NCBI GenBank assembly: GCA_011947345.1
Contig: JAAVTG010000611.1
Coordinates: forward strand, 1-64,000
DNA: 64,000 nucleotides
Direction: 5' to 3'
DNA from: Phytophthora quininea
Lineage: Eukaryota; Oomycota; Peronosporomycetes; Peronosporales; Peronosporaceae
Every line of letters begins with the position of its first letter. Within the stretch, counting starts at the first letter, position 1. The position numbers and the translations under genes were made by a program. Shown in pieces: positions 1-10,837 of the stretch. A model generated the notes under the pieces. The model had not been told where the DNA came from and searched no databases. It was given only the letters and a program-made list of their open reading frames with translations.

Positions 1-86
1 GGTTGACGCTGAGCCAGCATTGTTCGCAATCACGTTCGCTGACTCGTCATTTCCAAACTCGCCGGCAAGAGCTCAAGTCGAATTCA

Positions 87-1137
87 ATGGTCATCAGCAC
101 GCTTTACCCACCGAACAGCCACGAACTCAGCGATGCCATCATCGGCGACGTCGTACATCGCTCCAGTCGATTTGAGCCCATGTCAAACCACCACCCCATC
201 GAGACCCACTCGTTCATCGCTTCAAGTCTTCCCGAGCCTACTGGCTCGCTCGAACTGATAGCAGACGTGCTGTCGACCTCTACCAAGAACCGAGTCGAAA
301 GAGCTCCAGGGAAGCGTGGTCGACCAAGACTGCTTTCGATAGAATTGCCACCACCGAGGAAGCGAGGACGACCCAGTAAGGCGTCGATCCAAGCCGGTGG
401 CTCTCAAGGACCAAGCTCGCGGAGAGAGCGATGCAGAGTCAACCAGGCGCGGTACCGGGAGCGACAACGCAGACACGCCGTGGAGCTTGAAAAGAGTATC
501 GAGCAGCTCAATGAAGAGATCTACAAACTTGAGCTGCAGAAGCAGGGAATCCTCTCGAGTACACCGACGACGGCCAACGTGTGGAACGTCGCGGCCGAGT
601 TTCCAGCTCTTCCGGCACGGGTACATTATGCCGACGATGACGCTGGAGGACTCTCAGCAGACACCCAAAGTCTCACATCCAATTGTCTTTCCTGCAGTCC
701 ACGATGACACCGGATGTGACCGACGGGGTGCTACATGGCGCATGGGAACTGCTCGAGCACTGCCGACTGCTGTCGCTTTGCTTCCAAGAGGTGGGTTTGG
801 AGTTGGAGCGACTGGATAACGGCCCCAACAACTCGGTGGTCGCCACCTCCACCATCAGCTTGTGTATCACGGAAGACACGCTGCGATCGGTCTTTCCTCA
901 TTTGAATACCGACGACGACTTGCTGCTGGTGTCCAAGCTGCTGAACCAGCGTATTGCGGCGAAGGAGGTGGCACACTTCTACTGGGACACTGCTCGCGAC
1001 GCGTAGAACGACTCGAGTCGAAAGCAGACTTGTTCACGCCACTACTACTTCTCCTGGAGAATCTTGAGGACGTGGCACGAGTATTTGAAGGCGCGTTGGT
1101 CACTCCTGAGGGAAGATTGGTATCGAAAGAGGACTAA
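87..1137 (+). pseudogene. AT-hook/bZIP transcription factor, frame broken three times
   Basis: The first open stretch starts at the ATG at 87 and holds two AT-hook cores (KRGRPRLL and RKRGRPSKA). A basic region RCRVNQARYRERQRR then runs straight into a leucine-zipper-like helix. The rest is carried by two other frames: FQLFRHGY at about 600-625, FLQSTMTPDVTDG to HFYWDTA at 686-1000, and VERLESKADLFTPLL to GALVTPEGRLVSKED, ending with TAA at 1135-1137. The order of these blocks fits the C-terminal region of oomycete bZIP proteins as I know them, so this is one gene read through three single-base shifts near 603, 680 and 1000. It would act in the nucleus on DNA. The breaks may be real decay or sequencing indels. 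Confidence 0.72.
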
Positions 1138-1501
1138 AAGGAAGGACTGATGCAGAGAGAATGAGGATAAGTCTATTCCTTCAGTGCGTTTATGGTTGCA
1201 ACTTCAGTAGACTAACTCCTTGCTCAGACTCAGAGTTGATTCAGCTACATCGCTACTCTGGACTTCGCCGCCGCTCAAATATCCTTCTGTGCACTGATAA
1301 GCTCCCTACAGCCCCTCTCGCTCAGCGGTGCAATCGTTGGCAATGTCAGGGTGCTCGCTGGAGAGCTCAGGCGGTTGGCATATCCATGCCAAGGATTTAC
1401 AGGGTGTACGGCGGGTCTCAGGTTGTTTGCTACTGCCATTGTTCGTTTTGCCAAGTCAAAGCAATACTGGCGCTCCCACATTTTCGTCGCGGTTGGCAGC
1501 C
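1138..1501. other. Intergenic stretch, no gene seen
   Basis: No credible coding stretch or RNA gene is visible here. It is the 5' flank of family copy A. A pyrimidine-rich segment with TTCGTTTTGCC lies about 60 bases before its ATG and may be part of the core promoter. Confidence 0.4.
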
Positions 1502-2480
1502 ATGGCACCAACGCAGGACATTGAGGTGGAGGGAACAACGCAGTTTGAGTGGCCGACAAAGAAAACCTATCGCTATGTCATTCAACTGAAGAACGACAAG
1601 CTGAGCATCTGGATGGAGGACCGAGCCAGCAAGAAGCAGTGGTACGGGAATCTGGTCAAGTGGCCGTCGAAAGCACTAACGAGTTTCTACGGCAGGTACA
1701 AGGGTGGAATGGATAAAACGACGTATTTGACTTCTGCTAATGCGATTCCTGACGCGACTGCTGTCGACTACGTCCAGGTGTGTCGTTTGTTGTGTAGAGT
1801 GTTTTGTCTCATGCATTTACGAACTCATCTTTGTGTCGGTTGTTCTGCAGTGCTTCCAAGACGCTATAGACTGCGACCCAGACGATTGCAGTGTTGCGCA
1901 GCGCAAGTTAACGCCAACCACAGACGGAAGTCTTCGGTTGGAGCTGATTGTGACAATTCGATTATTCCGCTCGACGTGGCAGCCAAAATATGTGTTCGAT
2001 CTCGAACCTGTGTCCGTGGAGCGGATCGATATCCTGGAATCCAAGCTTCGGGACCAGCAGGAGCAACTGGATGATATCATGGAGAATCTACGTGCCCTCC
2101 AGTCAAAGGATGAAGAAGAGCTCCCGTTAATTCGACTAGAGGCCACTGCAAAGGCCAGCACTAATGTGTGCTGGAACAAGACCAACAGTGAATGCTTCGT
2201 GGTGGCGGGCGGAGATGGTGTGATTCAGATTCGTGGTGGTGGTATCTACAACGTTAGCGGCGTGGTGACCTGCGTTCCGAGCGGGCACAACCAATCTTCT
2301 CAGCTGATGGTTAATGGAGTAAGCTGCCAAACTACCTACGCGTCTTACACTCAAGGGCACTACAGTTCGATCCCGTTGACCTTGGTCGCGCATTTTGAAG
2401 AAGACGACAAGCTTACAGTCACCGTCAGCTGTAACCTCACGGGTACCTCGTTCCTGTCGGTGGTGCGACTGAGTAGCTGA
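1502..2480 (+). CDS. Family copy A: head / coiled-coil / C1q-like protein, apparently intact
   Basis: Three exons: 1502-1641, 1696-1777 and 1851-2480. Intron 1 (54 bp) has no stop, so reading through it adds 18 residues; paralogues show it is an intron because they all have W split by the junction followed by YKGG or YKGN. The protein has three parts. An N-terminal head of about 115 residues is predicted to be mostly beta strand with a short helix (DYVQCFQDAID). A coiled coil starts at VERIDILESKLRDQQEQL. A C-terminal block of about 95 residues has the spacing of a C1q/TNF-like jelly roll (GIYNVSGVV, LMVNG, LVAHFEEDDKLTV, SFLSVVRLS). Head followed by coil resembles the XRCC4/SAS-6 layout, but that is inference. 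This is the only copy in the window without a stop or frame break. No signal peptide is seen. Function unknown. Confidence 0.7.
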
Positions 2481-2635
2481 AGCGGAGGCGCTCTAGGCAA
2501 GTGGAGTTTGGTTAAGTCGGCAGTATTTGACATTAATTTTTTCTTCTCGCTTTATGAGAAGTTCTCTTAGGCCGTAGAATACTCTTTTGACCCACCGCAA
2601 GATGGAGAAGTCGACGGCCTTTGTATTTACCAGTG

Positions 2636-2790
2636 ATGACCACCTATCATTACGTCCTCGAATTCAAAGATGAAATAGCATCTGGAGGACCGAGCAATCG
2701 TAAGCCGCATGTCATCTTTGATATGGTACTCTTTGAAAGTTCTAGCTCGACAGTGTTGGCAGGCGCAAACGCGATTCCCAACGCTGGTGA
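2636..2790 (+). pseudogene. Family copy B: fragment of exon 1, intron 1 and exon 2
   Basis: TTYHYVLEFKD matches the head of the family (compare TTYRYVLQLKD in copy C). It is followed by a shortened exon end. An intron starting GTAAGC and ending TTGGCAG is clearly homologous to intron 1 of copy C, including the shared core CATCTTTGATA and CTCTTTGAAAG. The sequence SANAIPNA of exon 2 then follows, after which the homology stops about 70 bases before the REV1 start codon. The retained intron rules out a retrocopy. It lacks coil and C1q-like parts and cannot make a full product. Confidence 0.65.
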
Positions 2791-2857
2791 GAAGTCCTTT
2801 TCAGTCATTTCTCGAATTACTGTTTTAGTATAATAGGTTCGAGTATTCCGGTAGATA

Positions 2858-5727
2858 ATGCGCCGAAGCCGGTCGGCCTCTGGCGCGCGCAAGCGTGTGG
2901 GTGAGCACCACGATGGCAGCTTCGGCGTCTACATGAGCCACAAGATCCAGAAGCTGCGCGGCCAGAACGAGAGCTTCGCGTCGGCGTCCAGTCCGTCGGC
3001 TATCGCCGCGATCTCAACGCTGTTCCAAGGCATCCATGTCTATGTAGATGGCTACACCCAACCGAGTAAAGAAGAAATCCGGCAGCTGATGCTGCTTCAC
3101 GGTGGCGGCTTCGAACATTACGAAACTGGCCGAGTGACTCACATCGTCGCCACTCATTTACCAGCCTCCAAGTTGCTGCAATTAAAGTGCGTCAAAAGTT
3201 TAGATCAATGCAATAAAGACTAACGAATTGTTTTCGGAGGAATGTAGGAAGGCCAAGAAGCCGCTGCCAGTGGTGCATCCAGACTGGATCGTCAAGAGCA
3301 TTGAGCAGAAGAAAGTGTTGCCAGTTCAACCATTTTTATACGTGGGATTTTCAGATCCGACACAGGCCAGTTTGTTCGGTTTGTCAGGATCACCGCAGTC
3401 TTCGTTGCCGAGTAACGGGGAAATAGTAGCAGTTAAGGCTGTTGCAGCTGTTGATGATAGTGAACAAGTACAGATTCATGAAAGTGGCGGCAATGATGAC
3501 GAAGAAGAATGGGATATTCTTACTGACGAGGATGATGAGGGCTACGAGGAGCCACCTGCAGAAGAAGACTTGGAAATGCAGACGTCTGAAGATAAGCGTG
3601 TTCCTGCAGTTCATAAGATGTGGACAAATTCGACACGAGATGGTCCAGACTTCGTTCGGCATTTCTTCGCAAAGTCTCGCTTGCACCACATTGGCACGTG
3701 GCGAACCACCTTCCAGCAGAAGGCTACTGAGTTTCAAGCCAAATACAAGGGAGGTGTGGTAGCTAGAGCAGCTTCAACGTCAGACGAGCGGGTCATTTTG
3801 CACGTCGATATGGATTGCTTCTTCGTTGCGGTTGCAATCCGAGGACGACCAGAACTTGAGAAGATCCCGGTTGCAGTGGCTCATTCGAGTAAAGCTGGCT
3901 CGTCGGAGATTTCCTCGTGTAACTATTTGGCGAGAGCCAAGGGAGTCGGAGCTGGGATGTTCATGCAGACAGCCAAAGCCTTGTGTCCTAACTTGGTCGT
4001 CCTACCGTACAATTTTGACGCGATCCAGCGCGTCTCGTTCCAGATCTACGATATTTTCTTTTCTCATACACCGTTTGTGCAGGCGGTGAGCTGTGACGAA
4101 GCATTTCTTGAGTTTGGGAAGGGAACGAATGGGATGGAGATGGCGCAAACAATACGTAGTGAGATTTTGAACAGACTGGGTGCGCGGCAAGTGTCGGAAT
4201 TTCTTTCAACGTCCTTCTTGCCAAGTTATCATCCAAAAGGCAAAACCGGATAATGTCTTCCAAATCACAAGCCGAACTCAGGCAGAAGAGTTCATGCTGT
4301 CATTGTCCATCCGAGACTTGCCAGGAGTTGGCTATAAGACGGGAGCAAAACTCGAGGAACTTGGAGTCGACGATGTGCGGCAACTAGTGACCATGACCAA
4401 GAGTGAATTGGTTGGCGCCCTTGGAAAAGCAGCTGGAGAAATGCTATTTAACTACGCTCGAGGAGTCGACAGTAGGCCGCTCTCCATCGAGTCGAATATG
4501 ATGCGGAAAAGCGTCTCTGCAATAGTAAATTTCGGGATTCGATTCGAGAAATGGGAGGACGCAACGGTATTCTTGATGGCTCTGGGCGAAGAGCTTAGTC
4601 ATCGCCTCCGAAATCTGAATGTTCGTACAAAGTGCTTGACTTTATTGATCAAAAAGCGGCGTCCTGGTCAGCCTGTTGAGCCTGCGAAGTTTATGGGGCA
4701 TGGTATTTGTGACAACTTTTCTAAAAGTCATGCACTCGCACAAGCGACCGATGACGACAAAATCATTGGCAAAGCGTGTATTGAGTTGCTACGGCAATTT
4801 AACTTTCCCAGCGAAGAATTACGAGGAGTGGGAGTACAGGCGACGAAGTTGGTGTCAGATGCTCAAAGTGGCAACCTACGAAGTGGTTTTTAAAGCATGG
4901 CTAACAGATTCTGCCCAGGAAAGGGAAATCCAACCTCCCGACGATGTTAGCGAGATGAAAACCGAAGATGAAAGCTCGCGGCGTGACGCGATAGCTGCAA
5001 CATTTTCGCAAGTCAACATGGGGGTATTAGAAGAACTGCCTGTACAGCTACAGCAAGAAATCTTGGCCTCATATGGTCGCCATCCTGTCATAGCAGCTCG
5101 ACCAGCTCAACCTAAAACAAACGGTAAAGCGCCACTACGACGGAAACACACGGCACGAAACATTTTTGATTCAGGCAGTCGAAATAAGCCTGTTGCTCAA
5201 GTAGTTGGAAGCGACTTACGATCGGGAGACGCGTTGAATGACATTCGAATGTCTCAAGTTGACTCGGAAGTTTATCATGCACTTCCGTACGCGATTCGAA
5301 GAGAAGTTGACCGATACGCGAAGAAGCGAAGACCGTCTTCTACTGTTGCGCCGTTGCCAAAGTCCGATAGTCCGGCGAAAAACCATCAACCCCGGTAGCG
5401 CTTCCAGCAATCGAAACTCTGTACAGAAACCTAGTGAAGTCGCTGGAAGCCACCGTTGTAGCTGAAGACGGAGATGATATCACTGTGCAGGCATCTGCAT
5501 TCGATGAAATCTACTCACGCATACTGGTAGAGGTGGAGAACCGAGCGCTAGACCGAGCCTTACGAATGTTGCGTTTTGTGAGACGTAAATGTTCCACTGC
5601 TGCTGCTTCGTCGGCGCTCTCTCACGTTCTAAAGACAGGCTTCAACCGTGTTCTCGATCTCGTGAATCGAGATATTCGACAGCATTTCAACGGCATGCTC
5701 TCAACTCGGCTGGTGTCGCCACTTTAA
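2858..5727 (+). CDS. REV1: REV1, Y-family translesion DNA polymerase (dCMP transferase), four frame breaks
   Basis: Exon 1 (2858-3186) and, after a 61-bp intron (3187-3247), exon 2 together encode an N-terminal BRCT domain (FQGIHVYVDGYTQPS through HPDWIVKS). An acidic linker leads to the Y-family palm, with catalytic motif HVDMDCFFVAV and a second acidic motif SCDEAFLEF. The finger/little-finger region follows, then two ubiquitin-binding motifs (LEELPVQLQQEIL and YHALPYAIRREV) and the C-terminal adaptor domain (NRALDRALRMLRFVRR to FNRVLDLVNRDIRQHF). This is the full domain order of REV1, which inserts dCMP opposite lesions and recruits polymerase zeta in the nucleus. The frame shifts at about 4186, 4236, 4889 and 5378. 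The conserved GISFNVLLAKLSSK motif lies between the first two breaks in a third frame, so bases are missing, not a domain. Its stop lies 27 bases from the end of the convergent kinase gene. Confidence 0.88.
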
Positions 5728-5754
5728 TCCAACTCACTTGCTTTATTAACCCTC

Positions 5755-7598
5755 CTAGACTTCTTCCGTCAGGATCGTGTGCAGCTTGAATAGCGCCTCG
5801 GATGCGGTTGGCCGTGCCTTTGGGTCTACCGACACACATGCCTTGCCCAGCTTGACGATGGACTGGATTACCAACTCGGAGAACTTGACGTGCAGCTTCC
5901 CCATCACAACCATTTGCAGAATAGCTGGCTCAGGCATTTGCCTGCTGGCGTCGTTGGGATCTCTCGCGTGGGAATATGGGGATTCGTGGGTGTCTAACTC
6001 GGATAAGACGACGCCGAAGGAAAACATGTCTGCCTTGTCGTCGTATTTGTCGCCGATCATGACCTCCGGGGCCATCCACAGACAAGTCCCGACGCCTCCT
6101 GTCATTGACTCGTTGATTCGCTCTCGCGACGTGCCAAAGTCCGTGAGTTTGGCCTCCAGCCTTTCGCTCAGCAGGATGTTCCTCGACTTCAAGTCGCGGT
6201 GGATAATGGGCGGGTCGAGCGAGTGCATGTATGTCAACGCGTGAGCTACATGCAGTGCGATCTTCAGTTTGTCGCGGTTGAACCCTGTTGGGCTCTTATT
6301 CTCCTCGAAATCACTTAGTAGTGCCTTTAAGTCGCCTCCACCCATGAACTCGGACACGATGCACATGTTAGTCAGCGAGTCCCAAGCCACGCCAATGAAC
6401 TCGACAATGTGCGGGTGTTCCATAGCTGCCATCATCTTCGCTTCCGTCAGCAAGTCGGTAACGTGCGAGATACTTCGCCGAGTTTCAGGCAAAAGCATCT
6501 TCACAGCGACATGACGGCCGTTGTAGAGCCCCGAGTACACCACGCCAAAGCCTCCACGACTTAGCAGCCGCTCAAGGATCACCTTGTCACGAGGAATTCG
6601 GGAGGCAACAACCACGTCGTCTTCCCAGATACGCGGCATCGAAGTCCCATGAAACGTCGAGGTAGAGCTCAGCTGTGGCGCGAAGATCCGATCCGAGCGG
6701 GGACCGTGATGGCTGGACCCGAAACTCGGCAGACCAGGAGCGAAGGACCGTGCGGTGAACTGCTCTCGATATGTGGTGCACGTGCTGCTGTTTTGCGGCA
6801 TGAAGCTATGCTTACTACTCAGCTTAGACATATGAAGATCGTCGGGCTCCAGTATGGCAACACTGTCATTGTTGGACGCTCCCTCGTTCTGGATCAGCTT
6901 CGTCGCTGGTTGGCGACGCCACATGATGAAGGCAGCGATCGCGATAATCAGCACGACTGGGACGACGATCATGGTCACGAATCCCATCGTACTTAGATCT
7001 TCTTGATCGTCCGCCGCTGCTGACCCAGCGGGCACCACGACCACCGACGTCGACGATGACGATGAAGAGTACTCTTCTTCGGTAAACTTACTACCCGAAC
7101 TCGAACTGACGTTGGTGTTGATGTAGAACCGGTTGTTCTGTGCCGTGTAGCACGTATGGTTGGCCACCACCGTCCTATTGGGCGTCGAGCTGGAGGTGAC
7201 GGAGCTGCAGTACGCTCCTTGGCTGTACAAAATGCTGACCGAGCCGTCATTGAGGATGGACGCGATCGCCGTCGCGTTGCTGGCGTACGAGATGCTGTCG
7301 ATGGCGTACGGCACGCAGGCCTTGAGTCTCGTAGTGCGTGGGTGTCCACGTAGGACGATTCGGTGCAGTTGGTCTGGGAGAACCGGTCGAACATGATGTA
7401 GCGCGTGTCAGTGAACGCTGTGGCCACGATCGCGTGGGCGTCCTCATTGTCGTTGCAGCTCTGAGTGTAGTAGTACGTGCTGTCTCCGTACGCGATGGCG
7501 CTGCAGCGGTGCGACGCACACGACGAATTGGCCACCACCTGCACGGTCAACGGCGCGTCGGCGCACAAGCTGTCGCCGTAGATGGCCACCGCCAGCAT
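5755..7598 (-). CDS. Receptor-like TKL-group serine/threonine kinase, one frame break
   Basis: The C-terminal 300 residues form a complete protein kinase domain: glycine loop SRGGFGVVYSG, VAVKML lysine, HRDLKSRNIL catalytic loop, DFGTS, and WMAPEV. The HRDLKSRN form and overall sequence place it in the tyrosine-kinase-like group. Upstream is a single membrane helix (TMGFVTMIVVPVVLIIAIAAFIMWRR). Before that lies a Ser/Thr-rich, cysteine-containing ectodomain (SSCASHRCSAIAYGDSTYYYTQSC) that starts near 7598. The ectodomain crosses a one-base shift near 7325 (CVPYAIDSISYAS continues it). The domain order suggests a plasma-membrane receptor-like kinase. The ligand is unknown and the start is uncertain because the signal peptide is weak. 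Confidence 0.82.
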
Positions 7599-7920
7599 GA
7601 CTGCTGCAAAGTCGACGCGGCAAGCCCAATTGATAATCGCTGCCGGATGAAACTCGACAATACGAGAGAATCACACGGACCATCTACGAGAGGCGGTCTT
7701 CTATCCAGATTGCATCAGAACGAAGCATCAACACTTGCTCGGGTCATCAGCGGGAGCCTCGCAAAAAAATCGTTCAAAAACAATTATTTTTAATTTGGGG
7801 CGATAGAGATTCGATCCGACAAGCCATCTGACAGCTGCAGACTTGAATGAGACCGTGCGTTAGGTCATGAGGATCACAGTTTGTTTTGCCACCCATTCTT
7901 GCCACCGTTGATCGTTTGCC
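7599..7920. promoter_or_regulatory. Divergent intergenic region between kinase and family copy C
   Basis: These 322 bases separate the divergent starts of the kinase gene (minus) and copy C (plus). An AT-rich tract (AAAACAATTATTTTTAATTT) lies at about 7775-7796. A pyrimidine-rich CAGTTTGTTTTGCCACCC lies about 45 bases before the copy C ATG and resembles a similar run before copy A. No gene is visible. Confidence 0.35.
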
Positions 7921-8864
7921 ATGGCGCCAATGCAAGACGCAGAAGTCAAGGGAACTATTACCTTTGAACTACCAGTAAAGACGACCTATCGCTATGTCCT
8001 TCAACTCAAGGATCAAAAGATGAGTATCTGGATGGAGGACCGCATGAGCAAGAAGCAATGGTAAGCACATGCCATCTTTGATACTCTTTGAAAGCGCTAA
8101 CGTGACGGTGTTGGCAGGTACAAAGGTGGGATGGATAAAGCCACTTATGTGACTTCCGCAAATGCAATTCCTGACGCTACTTCGATCGACTATATCAAGG
8201 TGAGCAAAACTTACTATAAAGTCGAATATCCCTTACCAGTTAAAGCTGTTTGGTTTGTTGACTTTGCAGTGCTTCCAAGACTGTCTGGATTGCGATCTCG
8301 ATGAATGCAGCGACGTTCACCGTGAATTTACAACGCTGAACGGCGGTGCACTGCGTTTGACCTTGTCGCTGAAGGTTCGTGTGCTTCGCTCAGCTTGGGT
8401 CGCGAAATATGCTTTCGACCTTGATCCTGTCTCAGTTGAGCGGATCGACGTTCTCGAGTCGAAGTTGAAAGATCAGCAGGATGAATTGGCTAAACTGCGA
8501 GCCGATCTAAAGACCGTCCAACACCAGTGTACATCCAGCTGGAGGCGATGAAAGTGACCGAGACGAACAAACTACACTGGAACAGAGTCGACTCGGACGA
8601 CTTCATTGTCACGGGTAGCGAGATTCGAGTTCGATGTGATGGTGTGTACAGCATCACCGGGATTATCTCCTTGGGGGCACTGGGATTGGCCGCTCAGAGC
8701 TGATAAAGAACGAAAAATGCATCCAAGTCTCCTACGCCAGCAAACAAGGGAGTTCGGTGGTGAACTATATCACTCTCCTGGAGCAAGACGATGTGCTTGA
8801 GATTGGCAGCAACTGGGACGTATCGCCCGCCTCGTATCTCTCCATTGTGCGGCTCGGTTGCTAA
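7921..8864 (+). pseudogene. Family copy C, two frame breaks in exon 3
   Basis: Exons are 7921-8060, 8118-8199 and 8270-8864, with introns of 57 and 70 bp at the same places as copy A. The head (TTYRYVLQLKDQKMSIWMED) and coil (VERIDVLESKLKDQQDEL) read cleanly. The frame then slips near 8525 (PVYIQLEAMKVTETNKLHWN continues) and again near 8690 (GRSELIKNEKCIQVSYASKQ to SYLSIVRLGC, TAA at 8862-8864). All domains are still recognisable, including the C1q-like strands, so the gene is either recently broken or damaged only in the assembly. Function unknown. Confidence 0.68.
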
Positions 8865-8987
8865 AGCCGAGGCCGCTACGGATTTCATAACGTTTTAGTG
8901 ATAACATCCACTTTCCATGATGTTTTGACGAGTTTTCTTTGGTTTCTTCTAACGGACAGAGAACAATGTGTTGTGCCACAATTGGTC

Positions 8988-9939
8988 ATGGCGCCTTCAG
9001 GAACAATTGAAGTGGAAGGTGTGACCACGTTCACTTCAGCTCCTTCGACAACGTTCCGTTATACCATCGAGCTCAAGAACGACAAGATTTATCTTCGACT
9101 CGAGGATCGCGCGAGCAAAAGCAATGGTACATCGTCTTTCTAATGCTTGCCGAACATTCCGACTAACTATTTTCCTTGTAGGTACAAGGGCAACATCGAC
9201 AAAGCGGATTTTGAAACCTCAACGAATGCAATCCCAGGAGCGTCAGCGGTCGACTACGTGAAGGTGTGCTGATGGTTCACAATAACATTCTCAGTATTGT
9301 TTGCTTCTTGCTGCTTTAAAGTGTTTTCGAGACGCCATAAACTGTCCTGGAAATGATGTGAACGTTGCGCAGCGGACGTTAGCGGCAATTCAAGGTGGAG
9401 CCCTCCGACTGGAATTGACAGTGGCGTTGCGTATGTTTCAGACGTCGTGGCAGCCCAAGTACACGGTCGACCTTGAGCCCGTCTCGGTCGAGCGAATTGA
9501 TATTTTGGAGTCCGAGCTGCGCGACCAGCAGGAGCAGCCGGACAAAATCCTGACGATCACCCGCTACAACTATCAAGAACTTCCTTTGTTTCGCTTCGAG
9601 GCGACAGAGAAGGTTTGGGGTCGCTTGCGCTGAAAGATTGGCACCAAGTGCTTTTACGTGTCTGGTGGGGACGGCACCATTCTGGTTCGTGAGGACGGTC
9701 TATACAACATCAGTGGCATGGTCACCTGCGTGCCCTCCGGAGTGAACGAACTCGTGAAGCTGGTGACGAACCGAGCGACTGGCCAAATCAGCTACCACCC
9801 GATTGACGCAAACGGATTCTGCAGCACGGTCTCGTTGAGCTTAAGCACGCGTCTGAAGAAAAACGACAAACTGTCGGTGACGTGCAGCTGCAACATCGCG
9901 CCGATCTCATTCCTGACGGTGGTGCGACTCAGTAGCTGA
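8988..9939 (+). pseudogene. Family copy D, one frame break and one nonsense codon
   Basis: Exons are 8988-9126, 9182-9263 and 9322-9939. One base is missing at the end of exon 1 (about 9117-9124: paralogues read SKKQ-W, here the frame slips). In exon 3 the head and coil (FDLEP-like VDLEPVSVERIDILESELRD) read to a TGA at 9631-9633. This stop sits where copies A, C and F have tryptophan (CWNK, LHWN, QWQQ). The same frame then continues through a full C1q-like block (GLYNISGMVTCVPSG to SFLTVVRLSS). The exon 3 frame is otherwise clean. Confidence 0.7.
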
Positions 9940-10174
9940 GGATCGAGATGGTACTAGCACCAAGTTCATGGTTGGGGGCACTCGTTTTTTTATTTGGCGT
10001 TAACGATTTCAATTTACCATCCCGCTCCCTACTGCGAGTCCTGCGCATGTCGAGAAGTGCTCAAGGCGTTTAAAACTGAAGCACCAAAACCGGTCGACGG
10101 CGGCGTGAAGTCCACTCGAGTGTTGTTCTCGCTCTCCGGAACACTCACGGTCGAGTTCGCGTAATACTGTCCGT

Positions 10175-10563
10175 CTAGAGGATTGAATCACTTCGCAGCG
10201 CCCAGTCAGCATGTTTCACGGTTTGAAAGACGCCGAGCACGAGCGAGGATACGAGGCCTTGGTGCTTTACCATCCCATCAATAGCTGGATCGTCAAACCT
10301 GAAGACACTCCACTGCCGTACGGCCACATCAAACATGGACACAAAGTCCTGGTTGGTGTCTTCGTTGTACATATTTGGCTTGCGCTTGTGAGACATTCCA
10401 CGACCAACGAGCGTAAATCTTGGGCAGACCCGGGTAGCGAGCGAGCTCCGATGAACTTGCTATACTCGTACGCGTTCGACTCACTGAAGATACGGTCCAA
10501 GCTGCGGCAGCCCCGTTCACGTACGTGTGCCGATATCCAATTCATAAATACTGTGGGCCACAT
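10175..10563 (-). CDS. Unrecognised coding fragment, probably broken
   Basis: Two minus-strand stretches have the GC-ending codon choice of the neighbouring genes. One (about 10563-10400) includes MNWISAHVRERGCRSLDRIF and SNAYEYSKFIGARSLPG. The other (10396-10175) includes NEDTNQDFVSMFDVAVRQW and FRFDDPAIDGMVKHQG. They are in different frames and meet near 10400. I cannot assign a family, and the opposite strand is also open here, so strand choice rests on codon use only. Confidence 0.3.
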
Positions 10564-10837
10564 TCACTTCTCACTGTACCGTTAGCGGTTCTGCACCAGC
10601 GATTACGGCAATTGTCCACGATTCGTAACTTGCAAAAACACTGTGAGTCTTACGTGAATTTCTTCGACCAGCGTCATGAATTCGTTATCATCAGTCTCAC
10701 CGGCTATCTATGAGTCGACAAACACAAATGGCCATCCGCGTTGGTTGCACAGGAAGGAGGAGTTTCATTTGAATTAGCTAAAAGATTTTCAACAAAAAAG
10801 CTACTGCTGGGTGAAAACAGTGTCATCGCAGGCAAAA

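Noticed and set aside
1642..1695. Reading through intron 1 of copy A as coding
   Set aside because: It has no stop, but it has GT-AG borders at the exact position of the introns in copies C and D, and the extra 18 residues are in no paralogue.
4180..4239. A possible 60-bp GT-AG intron in REV1
   Set aside because: Removing it leaves the reading frame running into a stop at once (GKTG then TAA) and would delete the conserved GISFNVLLAKLSSK polymerase motif, so two missing bases explain the data better.
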